A stretch of 64,000 nucleotides of DNA from Piezodorus guildinii (GCA_023052935.1 CM041298.1:116977977-117041976), one strand, 5' to 3'; shown: positions 40,381 to 51,535, numbered from the stretch's first letter. Notes: generated by a model from the sequence alone, not told the origin. A program made the numbers and translations.

Positions 40381-42060
40381 CTCTTGGATACAGCACTGTT
40401 ATCATTCGTACGATCTTTTTATTATCCTCTCTTGGATACAGCACTGTTATCATTCGTACGATCTTTTTATTATCCTCTCTTGGATACAGCACTGTTATCA
40501 TTCCTACGATCTTTTTATTATCCTCTCTTGGATACAGCACTGTTATCATTCCTACGATCTTTTTATTATCCTCTCTTGGATACAGCACTGTTATCATTCC
40601 TACGATCTTTTTATTATCCTCTCTTGGATACAGCACTGTTATCATTCCTACGATCTTTTTATTATCCTCTCTTGGATACAGCACTGTTATCATTCGTACG
40701 ATCTTTTTATTATCCTCTCTTGGATACAGCACTGTTATCATTCGTACGATCTTTTTATTATCCTCTCTTGGATACAGCACTGTTATCATTCCTACGATCT
40801 TTTTATTATCCTCTCTTGGATACAGCACTGTTATCATTCCTACGATCTTTTTATTATCCTCTCTTGGATACAGCACTGTTATCATTCCTACGATCTTTTT
40901 ATTATCCTCTCTTGGATACAGCACTGTTATCATTCCTACGATCTTTTTATTATCCTCTCTTGGATACAGCACTGTTATCATTCCTACGATCTTTTTATTA
41001 TCCTCTCTTGGATACAGCACTGTTATCATTCCTACGATCTTTTTATTATCCTCTCTTGGATACAGCACTGTTATCATTCCTACGATCTTTTTATTATCCT
41101 CTCTTGGATACAGCACTGTTATCATTCCTACGATCTTTTTATTATCCTCTCTTGGATACAGCACTGTTATCATTCCTACGATCTTTTTATTATCCTCTCT
41201 TGGATACAGCACTGTTATCATTCCTACGATCTTTTTATTATCCTCTCTTGGATACAGCACTGTTATCATTCCTACGATCTTTTTATTATCCTCTCTTGGA
41301 TACAGCACTGTTATCATTCCTACGATCTTTTTATTATCCTCTCTTGGATACAGCACTGTTATCATTCCTACGATCTTTTTATTATCCTCTCTTGGATACA
41401 GCACTGTTATCATTCCTACGATCTTTTTATTATCCTCTCTTGGATACATCACTGTTATCATTCCTACGATCTTTTTATTATCCTCTCTTGGATACAGCAC
41501 TGTTATCATTCCTACGATCTTTTTATTATCCTCTCTTGGATACAGCACTGTTATCATTCCTACGATCTTTTTATTATCCTCTCTTGGATACAGCACTGTT
41601 ATCATTCCTACGATCTTTTTATTATCCTCTCTTGGATACAGCACTGTTATCATTCCTACGATCTTTTTATTATCCTCTCTTGGATACAGCACTGTTATCA
41701 TTCCTACGATCTTTTTATTATCCTCTCTTGGATACAGCACTGTTATCATTCCTACGATCTTTTTATTATCCTCTCTTGGATACAGCACTGTTATCATTCC
41801 TACGATCTTTTTATTATCCTCTCTTGGATACAGCACTGTTATCATTCCTACGATCTTTTTATTATCCTCTCTTGGATACAGCACTGTTATCATTCCTACG
41901 ATCTTTTTATTATCCTCTCTTGGATACAGCACTGTTATCATTCCTACGATCTTTTTATTATCCTCTCTTGGATACAGCACTGTTATCATTCCTACGATCT
42001 TTTTATTATCCTCTCTTGGATACAGCACTGTTATCATTCCTACGATCTTTTTATTATCCT
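40381..42060. repeat. Minisatellite: 35 copies of a 48 bp unit
   Basis: Exactly 1680 bp, all units 48 bp, unit starting CTCTTGGATACAGCACTG. Almost invariant: units 1, 2, 7 and 8 have ATTCGTACG where the others have ATTCCTACG, and one unit (near 41449) has CATCAC for CAGCAC. Because 48 is a multiple of three and the unit lacks stops in several frames, three long frames (559-599 codons, 16-residue repeats) arise on both strands. There is no sign they are genes. It lies between unique flank and a TCTGG repeat. Confidence 0.98.
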
Positions 42061-42072
42061 TAATAAAAACAA

Positions 42073-42588
42073 TCTGGGGCACGCAAAGTCATGCTCTACT
42101 TTCACTTACCTTTGTTGTCAAAAACATTTAAAGAATTTTAAAATAAAGATGAAAAATTAAATACATCCAGTTTCAATACAAACATTTGTTTCAATAAATG
42201 GTCTATTATACAATATTATAATATACAACAATCAATTCGTTTTATCGACTTTTTATCATTCCGTTATCTTTTACAATTTGATGAATAAAATAATATTTTT
42301 TCTAAAATATTTAGCTTTCCAACGGTATAATATACATCTATATTAATATTTTTATGTTCAAAAACACAAAAATCTGGTACAGGCAACATACGACTGTTAA
42401 AATAAAATTAAAAACTATTAGATATTCATTAATTCGAAAAATATTTTAGGTTAATTATAATATAACGTATATTCCTTTTCGTTGGAAACACGTGATTTAG
42501 ATTAAATAATATAATATTTAATTGTTAATCAGTAATAAGTCTATTCCCTATTCATCACTTTATATTACCTTTTACAATTTTGTGTATC

Positions 42589-42648
<60 letters not shown>

Positions 42649-43135
42649 CATGATAAATTTGCTCTTATATCCTTTAGTTGGTCATTAAATCCGTTCAACT
42701 TGTATATGAAGCCGTCCTAGATCAATGTCATTAAACTGATATGGTTAATCTTTTGGAATGTACAAAATTAAAGGTAGTTTAGAGGAAGAAAATTTAAAAC
42801 ATCGGGCTTTAAACCCTGCCAGACTATTTCAATTAGAATGAAACTTACATGACATTAAACCTAATTAAAGTTGACATCAATGTAGCGAGTTTAATAAAAA
42901 TCATTATAGCCGTTTTTGAGAAAATCGTAAAAAGGTGCGAAATGCATAGTATAAAGTAGTTCTTCTGCTTAGCCGATTTTAATGAAAAAGTTTATGTAAC
43001 ATCTCGGGCGTATAGTTGTCTTAAATATGAAATTTTAGTTTCGTTTTTGCGCTAGACTTACCAAACACACAGACCTTTTTCCGGGACTTGATCATTTGAA
43101 CTCTCCACTCAAGGGTACCCGCCCAGCTGAAATGT
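42073..43135 (+). repeat. TCTGG repeats, composite, with TA expansion
   Basis: Diverged 5' end at 42073, immediately after the minisatellite. The copy runs to an A-rich stretch near 42368, where a second 5' end begins at 42373 (TCTGGTACAGGCAACATACG). Middle and 3' blocks follow to about 43135. A TA run (42591-42646) sits in the middle block. The terminal palindrome is missing. Confidence 0.8.
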
Positions 43136-43149
43136 TAGATTAAATAATT

Positions 43150-43228
43150 ATACTATAACAGCTGGAATTCGAACCTAAGACATGAAAACAGTAATTTAGT
43201 GCTATATCTGTGATACCACGCCGATTCT
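43150..43228 (-). repeat. tRNA-like relict related to SINE-3 head
   Basis: The minus strand reads CGGCGTGGTATCACAGATAT ... TAGGTTCGAATTCC. The B box GGTTCGAATTC is nearly canonical and the A box is diverged. No acceptor stem pairing, so it is a SINE or pseudo-tRNA relict rather than a gene. Confidence 0.5.
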
Positions 43229-43230
43229 AT

Positions 43231-44020
43231 TGCCTTAATATATATGTTATTATCTACAAATAAAAAATAAAAATAATAAACAAAGTGCCCGGAACTGAAA
43301 AACAAAATCAAAATATTCTCTTAATCTAGGTCTTAGTGACAAATGATATTTTTAAAAAATCACCATTGATTTTCTCATTGTAAAACTGTTGGCTAATTTT
43401 CGATCGGAACAACACTTACAGAGTTTGAGCGTGTCAAACTTATTACGTTTTTTGAGGGTGAATAAAACGTTTGATAATTAAAACCACACACCTCCAGCCA
43501 AACACATTCATTTTAAAACTCATTTTATGAATATGTATATATATTATATATTTGATTGAGTTCCGAAAATAATTTTAATTAACATGAGTGTGTGGACTTC
43601 TACTGTAATTTTTCGGATTCATAAACTGGAATTTACATATAAACCTGCAGTTGGTTCAAACATGTTAATTTTGTATTATGACATATGACATATGATACCT
43701 TGACAAGGTGTCAGAACTGTCTTGTTCCCGCGGAACTAACGCACTCACGTGTGAAAGGTGTACCTGTTTGGCCAGGCATTGTACATAAGGATTATTAATT
43801 CCTAAATAATTTAAATTTACTCAAATGTTCTCTAATAGCTATCAATTGTAAATCTGTATGATTGTCCTATCCTCTATAGTTCGTTAAATATAACCAAATA
43901 CATAACAATTATTTGAAAACGTACTTGATATTGTTACTGAAATATAATATTATTCTCAAATAATTCATCAACCATGCACATAAAAAAAAAAAAAAAAAAA
44001 AAAAAAATTACCTTAAAATA
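43231..44020. other. Unique AT-rich sequence ending in a poly-A run
   Basis: No coding signal. An A27 run at 43981-44007 may be a retroposon tail, but nothing upstream of it is recognisable. Confidence 0.4.
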
Positions 44021-44026
44021 AAAAAA

Positions 44027-45840
44027 TATGGTGCGCGCAACACACTGCTTTCACTTACATCCGTAGAAGAATTAATTAAATTTAATTTCTATAGAAACAT
44101 GTGTTTTATTAAAAAATCAATTATATTATTATCTAAAATAATCAGTTAGTTTTATCGGCTTTTCATCACTCTTTATTTACATTTACTAGCACGTGTATAA
44201 GATAATATTTTTTCTAAAATCTTTAGCTTTTCAACGGGAAATTGTACATCTATATTACTGTTCTTATGTTAAAAAATCTGGTGCGGGCAACACACGACTT
44301 TCACTTACCTCAATTTTTGAAATCAGTGAAAGAATTTTCTAATACAGTTAGAGATAAAAATACGTGAAACTATTAAAGAATTGATTAAATTGAATTTATA
44401 TAGAAAAATGTGTTTTATTAAAAACTCTATTATATTATTATCTAAAATAATCAGTTAGTTTTATCTTCTTTTCATCACTCTCTATTACTACTTTTAAAAG
44501 CTTGAGTATTAGATAATATTTTTTTCTAAAATCTTTAGCTTTTCAACGGTACGAGTATATCATACATATATATTACTACTTTCCAGCGGTGTATCATACA
44601 TATATATTACTGTTCTTATGTTCATTGCAAAAATTGCATTACATTTTTTTTCAGTTTCTCCTTTAGTTGTTTTCTAAATTCGCACAACTTACATAAGAGA
44701 TAAAAATGAGTGAAACCATTAAAGAATTAATTAAATGTAATTTTCTCCTTTAGTTGCTTATAAAATTCGCTCAACGTACATATTTACCTGTTTTTTATCA
44801 GTGATAACAATATAATATAGTTATTTTTATAGAATCAACAAAATTAAAGGTACTTTAGAGAAAGAAAATTTAAAATATCGGCATTAAAGTCCTTTCAGAC
44901 CATTTTAATCAGAATGAAACCTACATAATATTTAAGCCTGTTAAATTTTACATCGATATAGAGAGTTTAATCAAAATCTTCGGAACCGTTTTCGAGAAAA
45001 TAAAAAAAAGGTGCTATATGCATAGTGGTGCTCATTTTGATGAAAAAGGTTTTGTAACGTCTCTGGCGTATATTAGTCTTAAATATGAAATTTCAGTTTC
45101 ATAGGACTTTCTGTTTTCGTCCAGGAGTTACCACACACACACACACAGACCTCTTTGCAGGACTTTTTTGGACTCAGTTGACCCTAAAACGTGTATTTCC
45201 GTTGAAAACTGGAATTCAATAATTTTCACGATCGCAATACTTTCCATTACTATATATAGTAAGTGAAAGTAAAAATAAAGAATTTGCATTAAAAAATATG
45301 TATTCAGTTTTCTCCTTTAGTTGGAGTTGGAATTCGTTCAGCTTATATATTAACTTGTTTTTTTATCGTGGATAACAAGATTATATTGTTATTTTTTTCG
45401 TATCTACAAAATTAAAGGTACTTTAAAGGAAGAAATTTTGAAATATCGGCGTTTAAGTTCTGTCAGACTATTTCAATCAGAATGAAACCTACATGGTATT
45501 AAAGCCCTTCAAATTTTACATCGATATAGCGGGTTTAATCAAAATCGTTTTTGGAGCCATTTTTGAGAAAATAGTAAATAAGTGCAAAATGAATGGTATA
45601 AACAGGATCTTCTGGTTAGACGATTTTAATGAAAAAGTCGCTGTAACATTTCAGGCTTAAAGTTGTCTTAAATATGAAATTTCAGTTTCATAGGGCTTTT
45701 CTTTTACACACAGGCCTTTTTACGGGACTTGGTTATTTAGACTCAAGGGACCCTTAAACGTGTATTTCCATTGAAAACTGGAATTCGAAAATTTTCGCGA
45801 TCGCAATATTTCATATATAGGTAAGTGAAGGTAGAAAAAA
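44027..45840 (+). repeat. TCTGG repeat carrying another TCTGG repeat inside it
   Basis: The outer copy consists of 44027-44276 (5' end to the ...TTCTTATGTT-A-rich point) and 45275-45840 (resuming at GAATTTGCATTAAAA, ending GGTAAGTGAAGGTA). The A-rich joint encloses a complete inner copy. The outer copy has the alternative 3' end and is more diverged, as expected if older. Confidence 0.85.
44277..45274 (+). repeat. TCTGG repeat, complete inner copy
   Basis: Both termini present: TCTGGTGCGGGCAACACACG start and palindrome plus GTAAGTGAAAGTAAAA end. It has internal duplications (around 44540-44620 and 44690-44760), making it about 100 bp longer than the reference copy. Confidence 0.9.
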
Positions 45841-47079
45841 AATGAACTACATACCCTCTATTGTTGTTATTATAGTTGCTAATGTTGTTCAGAATTAGAT
45901 TTTTTTTTGTGTGTGTTTCATTACAACAACGTAATTATCTTAAAATAAAAAAATTGGAGAGGTTATTGGAGGGTGAGATAAAAAAATTGAAAAGTTTGTG
46001 TTACCTTCTGGGAAATTAGAGAAGAAAACATTAGGTCCATAAAATAAACTTCTCTAATGTTAACTCATTGCACATCTAAATGTGTAACCTTTAAAATCTT
46101 TTCCAAGTCACTCTAGAGACGTTTAATATGTCTGATATGTTTAATGAAATGTACCCTATGTACACGAAATCTTTTAAACCACATTACAGTTTTCCTGTTT
46201 TCCTTGCTATTTAAGGCATTCATTCCTGAAGGTTTATTAGTAAAACACTAAACAGATCATTTATTCTTTATAAGAAATAATTAATGTTTCTGAATTCAAG
46301 CCATCAAAACATGAACATATGTTCTTTGTAACGTTGCACAGTGGTTCCAAACGCACTTTTTCGAGAAAAAAGTCAGCACTAGCCGTTCTACTTAAGATAT
46401 ATCATTAATTTTAACGTCATTGTGTTCTTCGGTAAATTTACTATCAATGGTATGATTGGCATATTTTTAGCTCATCTTTATGTCATAAAATTATATAGGT
46501 TTTGTCGATAATTTCAGATAAATGTCTCTGTAACTAATTATACTTATATATGTCTTTATATATCTATATTTTCTGCAGTTAACTTTGTTAAGAATCGTTA
46601 TTAGGTATGGTTAAGAAAACTTTTTGTTTCATATTACGACTTGGTGATTTTTTAAGAATTTACAAAAAATCTTATAAAAATTTAAATTATTTTAAATAAC
46701 TCAGTATATACACAACATAACGAAGTACAACTTGCTTTGAAAATTTCAATTTTATTTCTAGATTTTACGGACAAAATTTCAAAATCGAAAATTGATTTAT
46801 ACGCTTTTGGTAAAGAAGAACGTATTGTTGGCTATAGAAATTTCTTCAATGGAAATACCAGAAAAAAGTTGATGAAATTATTTTGATGTCCAACTTAATT
46901 TTTTCAAATGATAAACCATAATGAAGTACTGCCCCGAAGCGAGATATAATTATAAATAAGTAGGGTATTTTTGTTATTTATTTTCCCTACATTTATTGTA
47001 TTACATATAAATATTGTAATTTATACAATTTAAACGATAAAATAGCATTTCAGATTAGATAGAATCTATATAAATAATA
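45841..47079. other. Unique AT-rich sequence, nothing recognised
   Basis: No ORF of 60 codons, no repeat match. Confidence 0.45.
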
Positions 47080-47205
47080 AATAACAAAAGTTCTGCTCCG
47101 AAACGCAAAACAATGTCTCGTGGTGTAACTGGTATGGAATACCAGGGATGCAGCGGTGTCTACCAGTGACAAACCCATTGTGTTTCGCAGTAGAACTTCT
47201 GTTAT
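47080..47205. repeat. Short inverted repeat (hairpin), about 31 bp arms
   Basis: AATAACAAAAGTTCTGCTCC at the left pairs with the reverse complement of GTAGAACTTCTGTTATT at the right. CGAAACGC and CACAATG-type blocks continue the arms. The 60 bp loop contains a smaller palindrome, CTGGTATGGAATACCAG. It abuts a SINE-2 fragment. Confidence 0.6.
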
Positions 47206-47300
47206 TTAGGCATAGGGAGTGATGACCCTACACTACAAAATGCATCGAGAAACGTGAGTGTAATCTCCCAGGTCATTACACTGCAAGGCACAGGGCCTTC
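47206..47300 (+). repeat. SINE-2 body fragment
   Basis: Shares CACTACAAAATGCATCGAGA with the SINE-2 copy at 51667-51917, in the opposite orientation, along with AGGGAGTGAT and GAGTGTAATCT blocks. Confidence 0.7.
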
Positions 47301-47650
47301 ACGGCCTATCGAGCCACTGGAAGAAGGAAGAAGGTTGTAATGAGGGAGGTAATGGTGATTCAGTGTTGCCACCGTACAGCATCGTAATAACTATAATCTT
47401 CCATAGAATACGGGAGATTATACTATTATTACTTACCAAATCTTGGGAATAATAAATAAATGGTAAATTGTTATAAATTCGTAAACTAACCTTCTCGAAA
47501 GGCATTTCTACTTTTCGATTATTTCAGGAAAACAGATGTTTAACAGTATTGAGAATGTATGGTTGACCGTTGTACCTATGACAGATGTTTAACTGAAAAA
47601 TAGATTATTTTTTTTATAATAAAACAGGTTTAAAGGCAGATTGCAATTGA
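47301..47650. other. Unique sequence, nothing recognised
   Basis: A 68-codon minus-strand frame (47299-47505) has no recognised domain. Confidence 0.4.
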
Positions 47651-47715
47651 TTTAATTAAAATAGTATGTTTCTATTATCTCCAAAAAAAAAAGTTTATCA
47701 CAGAAAAACTTTAAG

Positions 47716-47754
47716 GAGTCATCGTTTCGGGGGCCCTCCCCATCATTAGGACTC
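47716..47754 (-). ncRNA. Hammerhead-like core, left arm (probably inactive)
   Basis: Minus strand: GAGUC, CUAAUGA, stem II GGGG/CCCC, GAAAC, GAU, GACUC. Stem I pairs perfectly (GAGUC/GACUC). The core has A where CUGAUGA requires G, and the site triplet GAU lacks the central U, so cleavage is unlikely. Confidence 0.45.
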
Positions 47755-48228
47755 ACTAAAATACATCAATAATTAATAGTTAACATCAAGATACACTATT
47801 TAATATAATAACTTAAAAAACATTAACAACATTCAAATAACAATTTTACAAAAAATTAATTTTTTTATTTACCTGGGCTGTCTAACAAGTTAAAAATCCA
47901 TTTTTTAATTTTAAAATGTTGTTAAAAATGTCTTTAAAATAAAATTATAACGAACAGGAAACAACAATCATCCCACCTCACATATTCTTTGGCCCCTTAT
48001 GGATTAGGGTCATCCTATTTACTTTAAAGGTACACTGAATTATTATTTAAATAGGTCAACAATACAATCCTACAATATTAACTTTTCTATTGCATCTGCA
48101 TAGTGAGAACTTAGGTGTTAAAATGGATTTTTATGTAACATTGTTATTTGAATGTTGTTAATGTTTTTAAGTTATTATATTAAATAGTGTATCTTGATGT
48201 TAATTATTAATTATTGAAGTATTTTAGT

Positions 48229-48267
48229 GAGTCCTGATGATGGGGAAGGTCCCCGAAACATTGACTT
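48229..48267 (+). ncRNA. Hammerhead-ribozyme-like motif, right arm
   Basis: GAGUC (stem I, 48229-48233), the invariant CUGAUGA (48234-48240), stem II GGGGA/UCCCC with loop AGG (48242-48254), GAAA (48255-48258), then C-AUU and GACUU pairing back with GAGUC (48263-48267, one G-U pair). AUU satisfies the NUH site rule. Stem III is essentially absent, as in the minimal motifs of Penelope-like elements. Confidence 0.55.
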
Positions 48268-48330
48268 CTTAAAGTTTTTCTGTGATAAACTTTTTTTTTG
48301 GAAGATAATAAAAACCTACTATTTTAATTT

Positions 48331-49090
48331 ATTTTTTTATAATGTATTTTAAATAGTTCATCTCTTTATTAAATACAAGAAAGAATTAAGAATCACTTTT
48401 GATTTATTGGCATATTTATGTTTCTCTTTGCGGATGATTAAATATTATACTGTTTAGACATTATATTTTTTTTTCGAACTCCAAAACTGTCAAACAGTGA
48501 TTTTACATTCAAATTGCACCCGTGCGAAGCAGGAGTTGGTTACTAGTTTTAAACATTTCAAAAGGGGACATCATTGTACAAGTCAATCAAAACATTTTTT
48601 AAGGATGTTGAAGTTGTGAAAAAACAGCCCACATTTTACACGAATCGATGCTATCTATGAGTTACGAAACGGAAATAAAATGCAATTCCTAAACCCAAGG
48701 GGTAAAACACGAAAAATAATGGCGCTTTAGGGTGTAGAATAGAAGTTTCCAACAATAAAGAAATTATGGGACAGATCTGGGATGGAGGTATTTCTCAAAG
48801 GTTTATGTTACATTCGGCACAAATAACGCCACACCAGCTAACATAAAAGCAGTAACGACCCAGACAAAATAAAGTTATTGTCACGGCTGTCAATATCTTC
48901 GTATATTTACTTTGCCTAAGTAAAAATACGAAGTTTTTGGTTTCTCTTTTTTTTTCCCTCTTCTAATTCAAATTTATAATATTTACATTTTTTTTTCTTT
49001 TTAGCTATTTACATTATTTAATTTAATTTCTCTCTACCACTATATTTAAAATCTAGACCTTTGATGCGCACATTACATAATCGAAATATA
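48331..49090. other. Unique sequence, nothing recognised
   Basis: AT-rich, no coding signal or repeat match. Confidence 0.4.
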
Positions 49091-49094
49091 ATCG

Positions 49095-49640
49095 CATTCA
49101 CCATTTAATTGCCATACAGGTGATGGTGGATAATCCCCAGGAGTCAAAAATCACGTTTTCTGCTAACACCGCTATATCTCCTATATCGACACCCAACTTC
49201 TTCCAAAAATCTCCTTGTGCTGCCAGGGATCGCTCCACGAGACCCAAGCCATAGACCTCTAACGGAGAACTGTCTCTCGCCAAATGTCTCGCGGAACTTT
49301 TCTTTTAGGAAAGGGATGCATTTCTCGTAGATGACGCTGTTCTCCCTTTTCACTACACCTGCTTGATCGAGGTCATCAGTCTCATATCGAACGGTAGGGT
49401 CCAGGATCATTGCAGTAGTTCCGTTCTTCGGGGATGCCACGATGTCTGCGTACCTAACTGATCCGTCTGTATCAATGCAGTAGACCTCGTCAAAATAGGT
49501 GAAATCTTGTTCTCTGAGGAGCTATGTTAATTCGTTCTTAACCTTGTGGTGCCGACGCGTGATGAGTAGGGAGTTGCTGGGACATTTCCCAGCACATAGG
49601 CTGGTGTTTCAGATTCTCTGCCGCATTTGCATATAATTCT
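49095..49640 (-). pseudogene. LINE-F: R2/NeSL-type non-LTR element, endonuclease end
   Basis: From 49640 down, the minus strand reads a CCHC-like block (CKCGRESETPA-V-LG) followed by an RHHKVKNEL-type segment. Then DEVYCIDTDGSVRYADIVAS and ILDPTVRYETDD give the acidic residues of a restriction-like endonuclease. VRGLWLGSRGAIPGS and a C-terminal tail ending in CMAIKW follow. This order is typical of the C-terminus of R2-group LINEs, which usually insert at fixed sites. Frame breaks at about 49535 and 49200, and RT codons are missing. Confidence 0.8.
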
Positions 49641-49722
49641 TTTTAAACTTTATGTTATTTAAAATTATTTAATTGATTTTAACCGCCGAGGTAAGTAAAA
49701 GTCGTGTGTTGGCCGCACTAGA
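49641..49722 (-). repeat. TCTGG repeat, 5' terminal fragment
   Basis: Complement of the 5' end (GGTAAGTAAAAGTCGTGTG, then GGCCGCACTAGA). It faces the next copy head to head. Confidence 0.8.
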
Positions 49723-49736
49723 TTTAATAAAAAAAA

Positions 49737-50636
49737 TCTGGTGCGGGCAACACACGACTTTCACTTACCTCCGTTTTTAAAATCGATTAAAGAATTTTCA
49801 AGTAAAGTATGAGATAAAAATGAGTGGCACCATTAAAGAATTAAATAAATGGAATTCCTGTAGAAACATGTGTTTTATTAAAAAATCAATTGTATTTTTA
49901 TCTAAAATAATCGCTTAGTTTTATCGGTTTTTTTATCACTCTCTATTAAAGTTTAAAAGCTTGTGTATGCGATAATATTTTTTCAAAACTCTTTAGCTTT
50001 CCAACGGTATATCATACATGTATATTACTGCTCTTATGTTCAAAAACGAAAAATTGCATTAAAAAAATATTTTTTCTGTTTTCTTCTTTAGTTGGGTATC
50101 AAATGTATTCAATTTATATATTTACCTGTTTTTGATCAGCGTTAACAAGATAATATAGTTATTTTTATTGAATCTACAAAATTAAAGGTACTTTAGAGGA
50201 AGAAAATATAAAATATCGGCATTTAAGCCCTGTCAGACCATTTTAATCAGAATAAAACCTACATGATATTAAAGCCCATTAAATTTTACATCGATATAGC
50301 AACTTTAATCGAAATCGTCTTTTTTGAGAAAATCGAAAAAAGGTGCAAAATGCATGGTATAAAGTGCCTCTTCTGGTAAGCTCATTTTGATGAAAAAAGT
50401 TTTGTCACGTCTCGGGCGTATAGTTGTCTTAAATATGAAATTTCAGTTTCATAGAATTAACCGTTTCCGCCCGGGAGTTACCACACACACACACCCACAC
50501 ACACAGACCTTTTTGCGGGACTTGGTTATTTGGACTCAGGGGGCTCTAAAACGTGTATTTCCGTTGAAAACTGGAATTCGAAGATTTTCACGATCGCAAT
50601 ACTTCCCCTTACTATATATAGTAAGTGAAAGTAAAA
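49737..50636 (+). repeat. TCTGG repeat, full length
   Basis: A 900 bp complete copy with perfect 12 bp subterminal repeats, CA run at 50483-50505 and perfect 3' palindrome CTTACTATATATAGTAAG. It is among the least diverged copies. Confidence 0.95.
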
Positions 50637-51341
50637 ATTAGGAAGCTATATTTTGCAATGAATCCTTGTAATAAGTAAGTATACCTAATATTGTTTATAT
50701 AACTATTTTAATAAATAAGCCTCTGTGAAATAATCTTCGGCGTTTTTGTTATTGCATGTAAATCTTGAGTTTGATTCTAATTAGTTAGAAAGTGCATTAA
50801 ATCCTGGATTCATAATTGAAGCGGCGCAATCATTGTACGCTGTTGGAAATTGGCTGCGAGTTGAAACGGAAACTTTGTCAATGATAACTTTTGCCAGATC
50901 CTATTTGCATCAATCGATGGGAGCTCAGATATTGCAGGCAACTTTATCAATGAATTCAACGGGGGTTCAGGATTTTACGCTCCTGCAAATGAATTTATCA
51001 GTTATCTCATTCATAAAAAAAAAAGTTGAAGTTAATATTAAGAAAGTTTTACTGAAAGGTCTATCCCTGAAATGAGGTTTTAGTAATTTACCAAGAGAAT
51101 AGTCAGCCAGAGCTCATTATGTCTATTAAATATCAAATCAATAAATACTTTTTATCGTGTTGTAAATGCTTAGGTTTATATTTATAAAAAAATTTAATAA
51201 TAATAATAAAACCTCTATTTACCAAAAATGAATAGGAACCCTTGCAAATTATTACGCAATGGTATATTATTTCCAAAAAAACTATATTAGGGTATAACTG
51301 TTTATATAGGCGTTTCACAATCAATAAACTAATATGAAAAA
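50637..51341. other. Unique sequence, nothing recognised
   Basis: An 80-codon frame (50833-51075) spans a stretch with more balanced composition, but no domain is recognised and no start or splice context supports it. Confidence 0.35.
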
Positions 51342-51535
51342 TCTGGTGCGCGCAACACACTTTTACTTACCTCCGTGAACCTACCGTACTCCGATACCCG
51401 TACTCCTGTTAAAATCAATTTTAGAATTTTTAAATACATTTAAGGATACAAATAAATTTTTAAAGAATTACTTAAATTGAATTTCAATAGTACATGTGTA
51501 TTATTAAATAATCTATTATATTTTTACATTCACTG
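51342..51535 (+). repeat. TCTGG repeat, 5' fragment
   Basis: Starts TCTGGTGCGCGCAACACAC, with a short unrelated insertion at about 51378-51408, then stops where a minus-strand copy begins. Confidence 0.75.

Larger units (their letters stand above)
47651..48330. mobile_element. Inverted-repeat element with hammerhead cores (Penelope-like terminal repeats)
   Basis: Two ~193 bp arms, 47651-47843 and 48137-48330, are reverse complements with scattered differences. A ~290 bp non-coding centre lies between. Each arm carries a hammerhead-like core pointing outward. Penelope-like elements are known to have terminal repeats in inverted arrangement that contain hammerhead ribozymes, so this may be a non-autonomous pair of such repeats. 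No RT or GIY-YIG coding is present. A foldback DNA element is the alternative. Confidence 0.6.

Noticed and set aside
40381..42060. CRISPR array
   Set aside because: Units are contiguous without spacers, and the context is eukaryotic transposons.
40319..42160. Three 559-599 codon ORFs on both strands with perfect 16-residue repeats
   Set aside because: They arise because the 48 bp minisatellite unit is a multiple of three and has no stop in these frames. Start and stop codons lie in the flanks, and no domain or codon signal exists.
50833..51075. 80-codon ORF in unique sequence
   Set aside because: Composition is slightly coding-like, but there is no recognised motif, no supporting context and no evidence of splicing; not strong enough to call.
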